A stretch of 64,000 nt of DNA from Pegoplata infirma (taxonomy: Eukaryota > Arthropoda > Insecta > Diptera > Anthomyiidae), in NCBI GenBank assembly GCA_963921195.1, contig OY992537.1:125103347-125167346 (forward strand). The letters are read 5' to 3'. Numbering within the stretch: position 1 is the stretch's first letter; each line of letters begins with the position of its first letter. The notes below the pieces were generated by a model, which saw nothing but the letters and a program-made list of their open reading frames with translations, was not told the origin of the DNA and made no database searches. A program made the position numbers and the translations under genes. Shown here in pieces: positions 43,166 through 55,479 of the stretch.

Positions 43166-44480
43166 TTATTTATTATCAAACTGCAGAAAATTCTCAGAAA
43201 TGTAATCTAGAAAGTAATCGCTAAATTTTGCATCGCTAAATGGATTGCCAAATCGATTACTTTAACAAGCATTTTTGAGTAAAAGAATCTTTTTTTAGTA
43301 AAAGAATCAAGTTGAAAATTGAATGCATTATGTAATGTGTTCTTAAGGTAATTTATTGCTTGTTGTACTCTTAGGCTGTATTACCTATTGCATTCTAAGA
43401 AGGCAAACAAATTCTACTTTTTCCAGAATCGTACCTAAAAACGTAAAATGTATTTGTCAAACTATTTTGTTTATTTCTACTTTAACAGCCTTTCCTTCTA
43501 ATCAGAGAACATCTGTCCCATAGCGCCATTTTTCTTGGTTACATGTTTTGTTTTTTTTTTTTGAGCCATTTGTGCGTTCATTATTTTAATTTTTTTTTTG
43601 TTGAAAAGAGATTCAGTGAATGTAATTTTTTTCATTAAATTATAGAACACTATAAAGTTGGATGGTGTATATCGAGTGCCAGAGTATGAGTGTAACTTGT
43701 GGTTGGGTTTGTTTTTTTTTTTTAAGAAAATTGCAGTTTGTCTAACTTAAATAGAAAATTTGTTGTCTTAGGCTAAGGAAAAAATACGGTTTATTTTCTT
43801 TTTCTTGCCTTAATGATTACAGTAATTTTTGCTTTACCCTGTACTATAAACACAGTGTGACGATCTACTAGTGAATTTACAAAAAAAAAACCCTCGTTTA
43901 ACGGCATTAAATAGAGTTTAGAAGGGGTTTTAGTTAAATAAAAACAAAAAATTCCCAATTTTAGAATAACAAATTAATAATAACAAATAATTAAAACGTT
44001 ATCCGATCAATCCAATGTGTAACTTTATTTTAGGAATATTTTTGTATTTTTTCAATCTAAAATCATTTAAAGTTGCAATTAAATATCAGTGAAAATTTGT
44101 AAAAAAAAGTCCAAACATAGAACGATTGGATATTTCGTTAGAACTTTACTTACAAGGGAAAAATTCCAACCATTATGAACAGATTTGCCTAAAATTTAAA
44201 ATATATATAAAGGTGTCTCGACTTATCAGCCATATCAGTGTTTAAAAACTTTGTTGCCCCCCTATGAAACAATGTGGACCTTTGGGAAAATTCAGAAAAC
44301 TCCTGAACTAACAGGAAAATCAACTAGAGCAAAAATATAGGTCGACTTAAATTGAATAAAGATTTTTAACATAATAATGTTTTTAGGCTGGTGTCTAATT
44401 TTAAAAAAGTTGCAGGACGTCACCTCAGTTTGACTATATAAGCTAACGATTAACAAAAAATAAATTGAGAATTACTGTTT
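43166..44480. other. AT-rich region without a recognisable gene
   Basis: Poly-T/poly-A tracts and short frames only. No repeat with clear ends was identified. Confidence 0.5.
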
Positions 44481-44483
44481 TCA

Positions 44484-45590
44484 TTTTTATACCCTCCACT
44501 CTAGTGATAGAGGGTATATATAAGTTTGTCATTCCGTTTGTAACACATCGAAATATTGGTCTAGGACCCCATAATGTATATATATTCATGATCCTTGATC
44601 GATTTAAGTCGATCTAGCGATGTCCGTCCGTCCGTCCGTCCGTCCGTCCGTCCGTCTGTCTGTCTCTCCGTTGAAAACACGCTAACTTTTGAAAGACTTT
44701 ACGGAGGCTCCTGAAGTTTGACATATATGTTCTCCATTTACCGGGTCAGGTGGGTATTGCAATCCAGCGAAATCGGTCAAGTGGTTCATGAGCAAAAGAG
44801 TAAATTTCGGCAAGGGTATTTTTCGAATTTACAAGATGAAAACCACTATAACTTTCGAAAGACAATTCTGAGGGGGCTGAAGCTTAGCATATATATTTGT
44901 CGTTCCCCAAGGCTATTTGGTTTTGAATTTCAGCAAAATCGGTTCAGTGGTTCAAAAGTTATAAGCAAAGCACTGAATTTCAGATTTGTTTCACCTTAAA
45001 CTGTTGAAAACTCGTTAAACAAGTTTTAAAAGCATGGTGAAATACCAGTTTTTTTAAACTTGTTGTTGTTTGTTTTCTTGTCGTGGGGTGCAGTTTAGTT
45101 GTTAGACAAGTAAATATTTGTTATTGTTTTGTTATTGTAACTGTATGTAACGGTGTATAGTAAGAATTTTTGGAAAAAAAATCAAATGAAGTAAAATAAA
45201 AAGTGGGAAATATGTGAAATATTTTTTTTGTATTGCATATAGGTATAAAACAACAAAAATATTTTACAAAGTAATTTTGTTACTCAAAGAAATTGTACAC
45301 TAAAAAAATATTTACACTAAAAAAAATGTTACACTCAAAAAAAAAAATGTATACATAATTTTTTTTTAATGAAATGTCACACTCAAAAAAATGCTGACAG
45401 TCAAAAAAAATTTACACTCAAAAAAATTTGATTGATTAAAAAAAAGTTTTACTCAATATAATATATGTATTTCTAATAAAAAATTTGTGATGCAATTTTT
45501 TGAAATTTTTTGAGAAAATTACTATCAGATGACATTGTGGAGGGCATTCATAGAGTCGACCAAGTCGAACTTAATTTTTCTACTTGTTTT
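44484..45590 (+). mobile_element. mini-me-like repeat, longest copy
   Basis: Complete from TATACCCTCCACTCTAGTGA to GTCGAACTTAATTTTTCTAC ... TTG. The (GTCC)n block is at 44623-44660. The TTTACACTCAAAAA block (45240-45430) is expanded, and about 200 bp of extra sequence lies at about 45030-45235. Confidence 0.75.
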
Positions 45591-45689
45591 AATAGCAACT
45601 TGTGTTTCTAACGTGGATAATAATTCACCTAGTGGTGAATAAAAAAATATTCACCAGCTGGTAAATAAAACGTAACATAATTATTCTTC

Positions 45690-46150
45690 ATCAATTTTTT
45701 TTCATAAATTTTTTTTGCAACAATATTTTTTTTCATCAACATTTTTTTAATCAGAATTTTTTCATCAATATTTTTCATTCATTTTTTTTGTCAATATTTT
45801 TTTCATCAATATTTTTTTTTTCATCAATATTTTTTTTTATCAAAGATTTTTTTTTAACAATATTTTTTTTTATCAATATTTTTTTTATCAATATTTTTTT
45901 TATCAATTTTATTTTCAACAATATTTTTTTTTTTCTCAACAATATTTTTTTTTTTCATCAACAATATTTTTTTTTTCATCAATCATTTTTTTATTCATCA
46001 ATACATTTTTATCAATATTTTTTCTTTTTGTCATCAATATTTTTTTGGTACAAATTTTTTGTTCATCAATATTTTTTTTTCATCAATATTTTTTTTTTAT
46101 AATTTTTTTTCATCAAATATTTTTTTATCAATAATCTTTTTCATTAAAAC
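45690..46150. repeat. Low-complexity CATCAATATTTTTTT minisatellite
   Basis: About twenty-five loose units of CA(T/A)CAATATTTTTTT. The Phe-rich frame at 45788-46102 is the translation of this repeat and not a gene. Confidence 0.85.
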
Positions 46151-46285
46151 AGTTTTTCATCAAAAACAGACATATAGATGGATATCACTAGAATGTCTTA
46201 GAAACCTTTACGGATCAGTAATATGCAATCACAAATTCGACCAATATTTTAATGCGTTTTGCATGGAATGACAAATTAATATAGC
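46150..46285 (-). mobile_element. Fragment of a mini-me-like repeat
   Basis: GGATATCACTAGAATGTCTTAGAA and the following CAGTAATATGCAATCAC and TGGAATGACAAATTAATATA correspond to the core and terminal part of the minus-strand copies. The GTCY block is nearly lost. Confidence 0.5.
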
Positions 46286-46419
46286 GTTATTTTTTCTAGA
46301 AAAATTTTGCTTTGGAAAAAACACCTATTTATTCAGCAAAACATTATAATGATTCAATGGTTTGGACAAAAGTACAATCTTCGTAGACATTTTTCGTATA
46401 CATATGGATATCGTGAATA

Positions 46420-48665
46420 CATCTATATATATAAAGTAGTTGCGTGACTGACTGATGACTGATGACTGACTGACATACTAATCACGCATCATCCCACAGC
46501 CCAAACCACTGAAGCTAGAGTCTTGAAATTTGGATTGTAGTTTCACCTCCTGGAATACATATCCGCTAAGGCTGGGTTTTTGGAAATGTTGATTTTAAGG
46601 GGTAAAAACGAAGGGTTGAAAAAGGGGAAAAAGCGAGTACTTTGGTACTTTTTATTTTTTCTAAAAAAAATTTAATTAATTTGAAATTTTAAATTTAACG
46701 GAAAAACATTCCCAAAAAAAGAACATTCTGGAAATTCGGATTCCTATTGGTTAAAAGGTGAAAAATTGTACTTTTTATATTTTTGTACTTTTTATTTTTT
46801 CTGAAAAAAAAATCCTATTAATTCGAAAATTGAAATGTAGGATCCTCTAACGGAAAGACATTCTCAAAAAAAGTACTTCCTGGAAATTCGGATTCCTAAG
46901 GGTAAAAAGGGGTAAAAAATTGTACTTTGGTACTTTTTATATTTTTTTAAATTAAAGTCCTACAAAAAAATTTAAATTTGCATTGTTGTTTCCAACAATG
47001 AAAAAAATTATAAAAAAGTACTTTTTCGAAATACGGATTCTAAGGGGGGTAAAAAGCGAGCACTTTGGTACTCTTTACTTTTTCTAAAAAAAAAATCCTA
47101 TTAATTTGAAAATTAGAATGTAGGATCCTCTAACGGAAAAACATTCCCAAAAAAAGTACTTTCTGGAAATTCGGACTCCTAAGGGTAAAAAGTGGTAAAA
47201 AAATTTACTTTGGTACTTTCTAAATTTTTTGAAATTAAGGTCCTACAAAAAAATTTTAAAATGTTAGTTCCAACAACGGGAAAAAATTTGAAAAAGTGCT
47301 TTTTCGAAAATCCGATTCTAAGTGGGGTAAAAAAGTGTATTTTGGTACTTATTATAATTCCTGAAATAATGGTCCTGAAACTTTAAATTTAGATTTTTTT
47401 GTTTTTTAGCGCATGTAAGCGCATGTTCGGAACGGAATGAAAGCCACATGGGACCAATCCGAATGGAACAGGGAATCAAATGGAATAAAACAGGGAACGG
47501 GGGACTTGAAATTTGGAATGGAGGTGTGCCTCCCGAAGTATAGATCCTTTAAGGCTGAGTTTTTGGAAAGATTGAATCTAGGGAATAGGGATAAAAAAGG
47601 TATTTTGGTACTTTTTGTATTTCCACAAACCACTGAAGCTAGAGACTTGAAATTTGAATATAGATACACCTCCCAGAAAATAGGTCCACTAAGGCTTGGG
47701 TTTTGGAAGTTCCACAAACCAATGAAGCTAGAGATTTGAAATTTGGAATGTGGCTGCATCTCCCGGAATATAGATCCACTAAGGCTGGGTTTTTTGAAAT
47801 AATGATTCTATGGGGGTAAAACGGTTAAAAAAGGTATTTTGGTACTTTTTATATATATACTTAAATAATGGTTTAATTAGCTTGAAATTTGGAATGTAGG
47901 ATCCAACAACAGAAAAAAACTATGAAAAATGTACTTTTTGCAAATTCCGATTCCGATCTAAGGGGATAAAAACGAGTACTAGTACCTTTTATATTTTCTG
48001 AAATAATTATAATGGAAATTTGGAATGTAAGATTGTCTAGCGAAATAAAATATTCCCAAAAGAATAACTTTTGGAAATTCTGATTCCTAAGGAAATTAAT
48101 TAAAAAAAGGGAATTATATATTCTTTAATAATGAGCATATTAACTTGAAATTTTGAATGTAGCATCATCTAACGGGAAAAAATCCCCCCAAAAATTACTT
48201 TTTGGTACTATTTATATTTTCTTAAATAGAGGTCTTAAAAACTTAAAATTAGGAATGTAGGATCCAACAACAGAAAAGAAATCTGTAAAATGTACTTTTT
48301 TCGAAATTTCGATTCTATTATTTCATATTATTTTAATGGTACTGGAAACTTGAAATTTGGAATGTAGCGAAAATGTCTAGCGAAAAAAAAACGTTCCCAA
48401 AAGAATTTTTTTTTTAAATTCTGATTCCTAAGGAGTTAAATGGGTACTTTTTAAATTGTCTGAAACAAAATAAGGGGCAAAATGATTCTTTTTAATTTAA
48501 TGATCTAATCCATTGAAACTCTTTTGTTCTTTAACGGATACTATTCGAAAAGGAATGAACACCACATTGAACGAAATTGAACGGAGCAGGGAACCAAATG
48601 GAATAGAACAGGGTACGAAATGGAATGAAACTGGGAACGAATTCAAATGAAAATGTTTTCAAGTT
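46420..48665 (+). repeat. Long degenerate tandem family (about 200-bp units, TTTGGTACTTTTTAT)
   Basis: Starts with (TA)n, AAAGTAGTTGCGTGACTGAC and (TGAC)n, followed by about ten imperfect units sharing GGGTAAAAA, TACTTTGGTACTTTTTAT, TTGAAATTTGGAATGTAGGA and GGAAATTCGGATTCCTAAGG. The start resembles a common insect dispersed repeat of unknown class. Related sequence reappears at 50582-50885. The opposing frames at 47406-47759 and 47437-47739 are by-products. Confidence 0.7.
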
Positions 48666-49285
48666 TTTTTTTTTGTAATTTTTTTACTAAATTTTTTTTG
48701 TACTAAAATTTGTTTATCAATTAATTTTTCAGTAATTTTTTTGTTTCATTTATACATATTTGTTCATATTTTTACAAAATTTTTTCATTAAATTTTTGAC
48801 TCGAAAGTTTTATTTACTCAATTTTTTTTTTCTCAAATTAATAAATCAATCTTTTATTTTTGATAACATAAGACCGTCTTAAAGTTGACGTAGTATTTAT
48901 TATATAAGCTGATGTATTTGTTATTTTATTATTAGTGTTGTGATCATCATAAGCACAGTTTTTGTAAAGGCTTAAGATTCCATAGCGAAAATTTCCAAAA
49001 ATGGGTCATTTATTATCATTATAAAGTTTTTCTGTATTTACGGGCAACAAAATACTCTGCGCACGCTAGTATTTCATATAAATAAAAAAACTTTCGTTAA
49101 AGAGAATATATTTAACGAAGCCGATTTTTTACAAGGTTTGATAAGTATTAGAAAAACCTATCTTCTCATATGAAAACATAAAAAAAAAAAAACAAAACAC
49201 GATTTTTTGGCTATTTTTTTAATCATTTTTTGAAACTCTTAATTCTTCATAATCCGAGACACCCCAACCAAAGAATGTTTCTTTT
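48666..49285. other. AT-rich stretch without a recognisable gene
   Basis: Poly-T tracts and no repeat ends identified. The junction with the tandem family is soft. Confidence 0.45.
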
Positions 49286-49290
49286 ATATA

Positions 49291-49548
49291 CACACAAAAT
49301 TTTTTTTTTCCATGAACGATTTTCATAGTATTTACGAACAAATTCATACAATTTATTAACTTTTTCATAATATTTATAAACTTTTTCATAGTATTTATGA
49401 AAAATGTTAAAAATTCTTAAATTTCACATATTATGATTTATTCATAAATACTATGAAAAAGTTTATAAATATTATGAAAAAGTTAATAAATTGTATAAAT
49501 TTGTTCATAAATACTATGAAAATCGTTCATGGAAAAAAAGATTGTGTG
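49291..49548. mobile_element. Small TA-flanked foldback MITE
   Basis: Arms of about 110 bp (49291-49401 and 49441-49548) are inverted copies, with CACACAA at the left end and TTGTGTG at the right, and a 39-bp centre. TA flanks both ends. Arms consist of TTCATA(A/G)TATTTATAAA-type units similar to the TTCATAG motifs of the MITE 1012-1909. Confidence 0.8.
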
Positions 49549-49564
49549 TACTAAGTACTATATA

Positions 49565-49795
49565 TTAAGTTTCAGGCAAATCGGTTGATAATCGGTTTAT
49601 ATTGGAATACTTTCCTTGTTAGTGTAGAAATTTAAGAAATTGGTATATTTGTATAAATAAATCGGCTAAAAAAGTAATTTTAAGTTGATCGGAATACCTG
49701 AAGGGAGGTCAAGCACCAATATTTTGGTTAGTTACAAACATCAGCATAAACTCATTATACCCTGACCTCAGAGTGGTGTAGGGTATATTAAGTTA
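49565..49795 (-). mobile_element. Degenerate mini-me-like repeat of the 1-388 type
   Basis: Body with CACCAATATTTTGGTTAGTT and terminal palindrome CCCTGACCTCAGAGTGGTGTAGGG near 49762-49785. The GTCY block is absent. Confidence 0.5.
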
Positions 49796-50359
49796 AATTT
49801 GGCAGTGCCGAATTTTCTAATTTCTCTAAAATCTATACTTATAAAACGTTTAATTTTGTTTGTATTAGAGATTTGCACATTAGTACATATTGTTATTAAG
49901 TGTGAATGGAAAAAAATTGGGTGTGTGTGCGTGACTAAAACTTTTGCAAGAGTGGGCGTGCGTGAGTCGATTTTCTACGTGATTAAATATCTCTCCATAT
50001 TACCTTTAACAACGAAAAAGAAAAAAGAAAAACCTTTAATTTTGTTAAAACTTTTTAAGATTTTAAAAGTTGTCGACATCTTCACTTAGCCTGTGTTGTC
50101 ACTTGATTTTTTTTCAGATTTTCTCATTGTACAAGAATAATTATTATTGCTCAGAAATAATTAATATGGACTCAATCCGAACTTAAATAAACTTTAATTA
50201 TAAAATATATAATCCAACAATACCAAAAACACGATTACGATTTTCAAAATTTTAATTTTTATAGTTTTTGTTTGTAAAAAAAAGCTTCGTAAGTGTGAGT
50301 ATACGTGATTGTGCGTGAAGCTCGTGTAAGTGCGCGTGAGTGTTACATTTCAAAATAAT

Positions 50360-50585
50360 AGTAAAGGTAATTTTCTATCATTACTAAGTAATTCGAATGG
50401 TAATGATGTGTCATTACCAAGTTTTTGCTGGGTATGGTATATTTCATTGAAAAAAATTTTTGCAACATTACTTTTTCGAAAGTTTTGATGCTAAGAAAAG
50501 AAAAAAGTGTAGTGTGGTAGTTCCCAGCAAAACTTTGGTAATGGGTGGTGATTATGTAACACATTACAGGTAATGTAGAATTCTC
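50360..50585. repeat. Inverted repeat with TTTGCTGGG/CCCAGCAAA inner ends
   Basis: CATTACCAAGTTTTTGCTGG (50412 on) is mirrored by CCCAGCAAAACTTTGGTAAT (50523 on), separated by about 90 bp. The outer flanks repeat GGTAATG motifs. Either a palindromic MITE or the abutting ends of two elements. Confidence 0.55.
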
Positions 50586-51100
50586 CATCGGAGCAAGACA
50601 TTCTGAAAAAAGACTTTTCAGAATTTCTGATTCTACTAGCGGAAAATGGGTAAAATCAATACTTGGGGACTTTTTCGATTTTCTAAAATAATTGTTTTAT
50701 AAACTAGAAATTTTGATCATCCACAACAATTGCTAATGTGGGTCAAAATGGTACTTTTTATGTCTATTGAGATAAAGACTTAAAAGTTTTTTATTTGTTT
50801 AATGGACTTTCTACGGAAACTACATGAAACGATATGAAATGACAGAAATAACTGGGAACGAAATAAAATGGAACAGAGAGCGAAACAAAAAGTATTTTTC
50901 TCCTCATTTTTTACGCTTATATGTATATTTTTTACAAACAATTTTCTAATTCTATTAACATTATTTTTCCAATTAACATTTTTTTCGCTCAAACCTTTTT
51001 TTATTAAAATTTCTTTTTCATTAAATATTTTCACTCAAGATATTTTTCATTCAATTTTTTATTTAAAAACAGAAAAAGAACCACAAAAATGTAAATAAAA
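50586..51100. repeat. Continuation of the 46420-48665 tandem family, then poly-T-rich DNA
   Basis: ACATTCTGAAAAAAGACTTT, GGGTAAAATCAATACTTGGG and AACTGGGAACGAAATAAAAT segments match the end of that family (compare about 48590-48640). The piece may have been separated by later insertions. Confidence 0.5.
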
Positions 51101-51945
51101 ACTAAAAAAAATCTGTAAAATTGTGAAAAGTTATGAAAATACCACCTTCTCCCTTTCGATAAATTTTAACCTGATTTAATTTTTTAATTAATTTCGGCCG
51201 TTAATCGTGGCCACCACTAAATTGTCTTTGAGTTGCACTCATCAAGTTCAGAAACAAACGTTAATTGAAAGTTACAGTAACAGTAGCCTAGGTTTAGTTT
51301 GAGACTCGTGTGTTTACATTTTTTTTAGCATTTCCTTCAAATGTTTTCTTATTTTTATGGCTGTTGTTGCAGTTGTTATTTTTTTTTTCCAATGGGTTTT
51401 TGCATAATAGTTTCCCATTAGAAATGAACATAGTTTTTCTGCTGTTTTATTTTTTTTATGTGAAAAACATGTTTTTAGACCTTAAAGGAAAATTGTTGTA
51501 TTGCGGTAAATGAACTCTTTTTTCTATATTCCTATAAAATGTTTTGATAAAAAAAATATTTAAAAAAACAGTTACTTTTTTGTTAAACATTGTAAAGGAA
51601 TTTTGGCAATTTATGTGGTCCTTAACCAATATAATCGGAGAGGTTGAGAGATTTTGACCTTATTAATTTATAAATTAAATTTATTAAGGCTCATTTTCAT
51701 ATGAACGATCGATTTTTGAAGACATTAGCCTGAAACATTTAATTTCTAACTGGGGACACTAGGTTGCCCCAAACTTTTAAAATTTCGATAAAATTAAAAT
51801 TAGTTTGTTATAGCACCAAATTTTATACCAACTAAAGTTTTACTGAGTTAGACTAATTACACTGTGGAACAAATTTATAGAAATTCGCACTTCTATTAAT
51901 TAGAATATATGAGTAAAGTAGATTTTGACCTCGAGATGCGAAATC
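51101..51945. other. AT-rich region without a recognisable gene
   Basis: No coding or repeat signature with clear ends. Confidence 0.5.
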
Positions 51946-51984
51946 CGCCTTTCAAATTGTTTTATCACTCATGGTTCGCGTTTG

Positions 51985-52450
51985 AAAAAAACGCTAATTT
52001 AGCACTTTTTGGGTCTCCCCCGAAAAGTATTCTTAAGTTGCTTACACAAAATAATACTAGATTTTGTATAAACGAGACTTTTTAATTCCAAATCTGGCAA
52101 CCAAATTTTAATAACGCGTACCGTTTTTGAGATATTGGCGTTTAAAAAACTCAAACTCCACTGTTACGTATTTATATTCTTTATAAATTACACTAAAATA
52201 TTCAAAGACAAATATCTCGAAAATGGAACATGCTAAAAAAATCTGATTGCAATTTTGAAATCAGAAGGTCTATTATATATACATTCAAGTCCTATTTTTT
52301 TGAAACAACGTAAGAACACGTAACAGCGGACCCCCGAAAGTGCTACAATATTGTATTTTTTAGTTTTTATTAGCGAATATCTCAAAAACGGAACGTTATA
52401 GAAAAATTTCGATGGCAGATTTGGAATCAGGACACCAAAATCTATAAGTA
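51985..52450. repeat. Degenerate foldback, arms of about 150 bp
   Basis: CCAAATCTGGCAACCAAATT and CCGTTTTTGAGATATTGGCG (about 52090-52143) are mirrored by GCGAATATCTCAAAAACGG and GGCAGATTTGGAATC (about 52373-52426). The outer CCCCCGAAAAG/CCCCCGAAAG motifs are not well paired. Confidence 0.6.
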
Positions 52451-53059
52451 AATGGGAGGTTTTTTGTGTGGTATAGTGTTATTTTAATCAGTAAAATTTT
52501 TTAACTGGCACAGTAAATGCTCTTTGCCAAATAATATTATTATTTTTTATTATTTAAATATTTTTGTTTATTATTCATCATAAATCATTGCAAAGAATCT
52601 AATATTTTATTCACACTGCGAATTTAGGTGTATCAATTAAACGTGTTTTAGATCAATTAAAGATAAATACTAATTAAAATACAGTGTCAGTCAAAAAATA
52701 GCACCAAAATTTATTTTTTAAATTTTATTTAAATTTATTTATTTTGTACGATTCCTTTTGCTTTTTGTGGGCGTAGCTTTTTGGTTAAAATCAATGTTGG
52801 CAATCGATATCTTTTCAATACCGTTATCCGTTTCAAAACCCTTTAAGTTGAATACCGGTACCAATACCAATACCGAAACTCAGTTTTGGTATCGGATACC
52901 GGTATCCAAAAACCTTTTCCTTCGGTACCGGTACGTACCGGTATTGAATCGGTTTTTCCTAAAAACCCATGTTGCTTTACAAAAAAAAAAAAAAATTTTT
53001 TTTTAATTTTGTTGGTTTTTGCAAATGAAAAATCGTACTCCAAATGTCTTTTCGAAGTC

Positions 53060-53300
53060 TTATAAAAATCAAAAAATCTTTGGGCACCCACATCGTGGAT
53101 TAAGTACAAATATCCACAAAAAGTCATACATCAACCGCTATGCGGGAGCAGAAGAAAATTATTGATTTTCACGAAATTTTTTTGGAGTCATTTAGTCATT
53201 TTCTGAACCCCTTAGTATAGTTTAGTTTTTTTGGAAATTTTTATTTAATCCGCGATGTGGGTGTCCAAGGATTTTTTTTTGATATTTATATGTTTATAGG
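53060..53300. repeat. Small foldback inside the hAT-like element
   Basis: AAATCTTTGGGCACCCACAT ... GTGGATTAA (53076-53104) pairs with TTAATCCGCGATGTGGGTGT ... (53247-53275). The arms extend to about 45 bp. Confidence 0.7.
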
Positions 53301-54063
53301 TGATTCAAAAATTATTGGCATTTTTTTTTTTTTTTTTCAAAAATGTCTAAAAAAAGTTTTTTACTCAAAATTAAATATTTCTTATCAAAATTGTTAATTT
53401 TTTCACGTTAGAAAACTATCACTTTAAAAGGGCAATGTTTCGTGGATTCGGCTAACAAGGAAGGACTTCCTGGTGTCACCCGCCGATCTTTATGGAATTG
53501 GTTTTATTTTGTAGAGCAGCAAAAATAAACAGACACCCCTTTTTTTTAGCGGCCCAAATTCATATTTAGGGGGTGAAAATGAGAGGGGAAGAAACGGTAA
53601 TTTTTCAGTTTTTTGCGTTTATCTCCAACACTATGCAAATAAACCTAGCCATGTTGCATACCAAATGAAAGGTCTTTTGAAAAACGTGTCCAAACATGCA
53701 CAACTTTTCGTCATATTGAGTAAAATACCAAAATTTTAGGAAATTTTTGATTATAAGTTAAAAAATATTTTATTTTTTTGACACGTTGTTAGCATCACAA
53801 GGTAGGTATTTTAAATACCTTTAATCTGATACCAAATATGGCTATATTAAATTTGTGTAAATAGGCGTAAATCGTAAAAAACTGAAAAAGGTCAATTTCC
53901 CCAAATAAAAATCGACCCCCCTAAAAATGAGTTTGGGCCCCTAAAAAAATACGTGTCGAATTTTTTTTCGTTCTGAACATCATATCCAAATTTCATGAAG
54001 ATCGGAGGGGGACACCAAGGAGACTCTCCTTGTAAGTCGAATTTAACTTTTCTACTTTTTTTT
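53301..54063 (+). mobile_element. 3' part of a mini-me-like repeat, split by a MITE
   Basis: 53301-53455 and 54033-54063 together give the usual 3' end (TTTTTACTCAAAATTAAATA, then GATTCGGCTAAGTCGAATTT ... TCTAC). The 5' part with the GTCY core is missing. Confidence 0.65.
53456..54032. mobile_element. MITE with TAA duplication (PIF/Harbinger-like)
   Basis: The ends begin CAAGGAAGGACTTCCTGGTG and, reversed, CAAGGAGAGTCTCCTTGGTG and stay similar for about 45 bp (through GATCTTTATGGAATTGG). TAA flanks both sides (53453-53455 and 54033-54035). It lies in the mini-me-like 3' end, where 'GGCTAAGTCGAATTT' is the empty site. A related copy is split at 23715-29690. Confidence 0.8.
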
Positions 54064-54378
54064 ACATATATTTTTTATTTTTCTTAAACAAATGAAACAG
54101 ATGAAAAATGCTAAAAATAAATACGTAAATACATGTTTAGTATTAAAATTGAAAAAAAAAAAATATTTTTTTTTAAGTTTCTATGCGTTTTTTTATAATT
54201 TTAGCATTTTTTTCGATATTACCGGTACGTACCGGTATCGACGTTTCGGTATCGGTAATACCGTAACCGATTCAACTCAAATACCGTAACCGATACTGAT
54301 ACCGAAATAAATAAAAAAACGATACCAATACCGATATCGATACCGTTATTCGTTTCGATTGCCAACCTTGGTTAAAAT

Positions 54379-54600
54379 TGATCACAATAACCATAACTGA
54401 CTGGGCCTAATGCGCTCTCGAGATAGATAAATTTCAGCTCTTATTAGTTTTGAATATTTTTAAGTAAAATGCAGCCCCTATTTTATGCGCATTTCGTGGG
54501 CGCAACACATAGACAACTTACTTAAAGCCATATCTCGCGAACAAATGGCATATAAAATAAATTTTGGCAGCATGTCAACCCGTTTAAAAATGAATTAGGT
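54379..54600. other. Unassigned spacer
   Basis: Short AT-rich sequence between two elements with no recognisable signature. Confidence 0.4.
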
Positions 54601-55479
54601 CTAATCTGATCTGTTTATATTGATTCATATATGATCGTATTTGAAATGATCAAAATTGAGATCTAATTATACTTCAGATTTCGTAAAAATTGGCAAAAAG
54701 TTGACTTTTAATTATATCTGATCAGATACCATTGTACAAATAGATGCAATCATATAATGTGCTCGATTCGGGAGTACTCTTTCACCATTCACCTAATTTT
54801 TAAAAATATATCATTTTATATTCTTTCAAATTTTATCATTTTTAATTTTATTTTTTTGCAATTATTAAAAATATTAACTAGATTTTTAATTTTAGCAAGA
54901 AAAAGATTTTAAATATAAAAATTCGACCCGAGTAAAAAGGAATTTATATAAATGTATATTATTTTATAAGTTTTCATAAAACCATATACAACTATATGAG
55001 TCAAAGTATAAAATTATATCTCACTTTGAAATTTTCCAATTTTTTTAAATGATGTCATATAAAATATTATCTAATTATATTTTTCATAATATATTAATAT
55101 AAATGGTAGATGTAATCATACGTTGCACATAAAATTTAATCCGATTTCATACATTATTATACGTGACTTTATATCTAATTATGTATAGGACTTTACTAAA
55201 CAAAAAATCCAGTATCAATTTATGTATAATTATATATGACTAATATAATACCATTTAAAATTATATATGGTTCCATACTAAAAAAATTTTCAACAAAAAT
55301 AATAGATATAATTATATGTGTCTTAAACGATAACATATCTGTGTTTGTATGGTACTATATATACGCAAATTTCGTCAAAACTCAATATATATTTATAAAT
55401 GGTCGCATATGTAATCGAATATATATTTTGATATAATCATGTATAAAAAAAATATTTTTTCGACCAAACCACTAGCCAT

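Larger units (their letters stand above)
52792..54370. mobile_element. hAT-like element with nested insertions
   Basis: The ends CAATGTTGGCAATCGA and, reversed, CAAGGTTGGCAATCGA are flanked by a perfect 8-bp duplication GTTAAAAT (52784-52791, 54371-54378). Both subterminal regions are filled with ACCGGTA/TACCGAAAC-type motifs. The interior has a small foldback (53060-53300), a mini-me-like 3' part and a MITE. No transposase. Confidence 0.85.

Noticed and set aside
45788..46102. 104-codon Phe/Ile-rich ORF resembling a membrane protein
   Set aside because: It is the translation of the CATCAATATTTTTTT low-complexity repeat.
47406..47759. 117-codon minus and 100-codon plus overlapping ORFs
   Set aside because: Both lie on opposite strands of the degenerate tandem family 46420-48665 and show no protein family.
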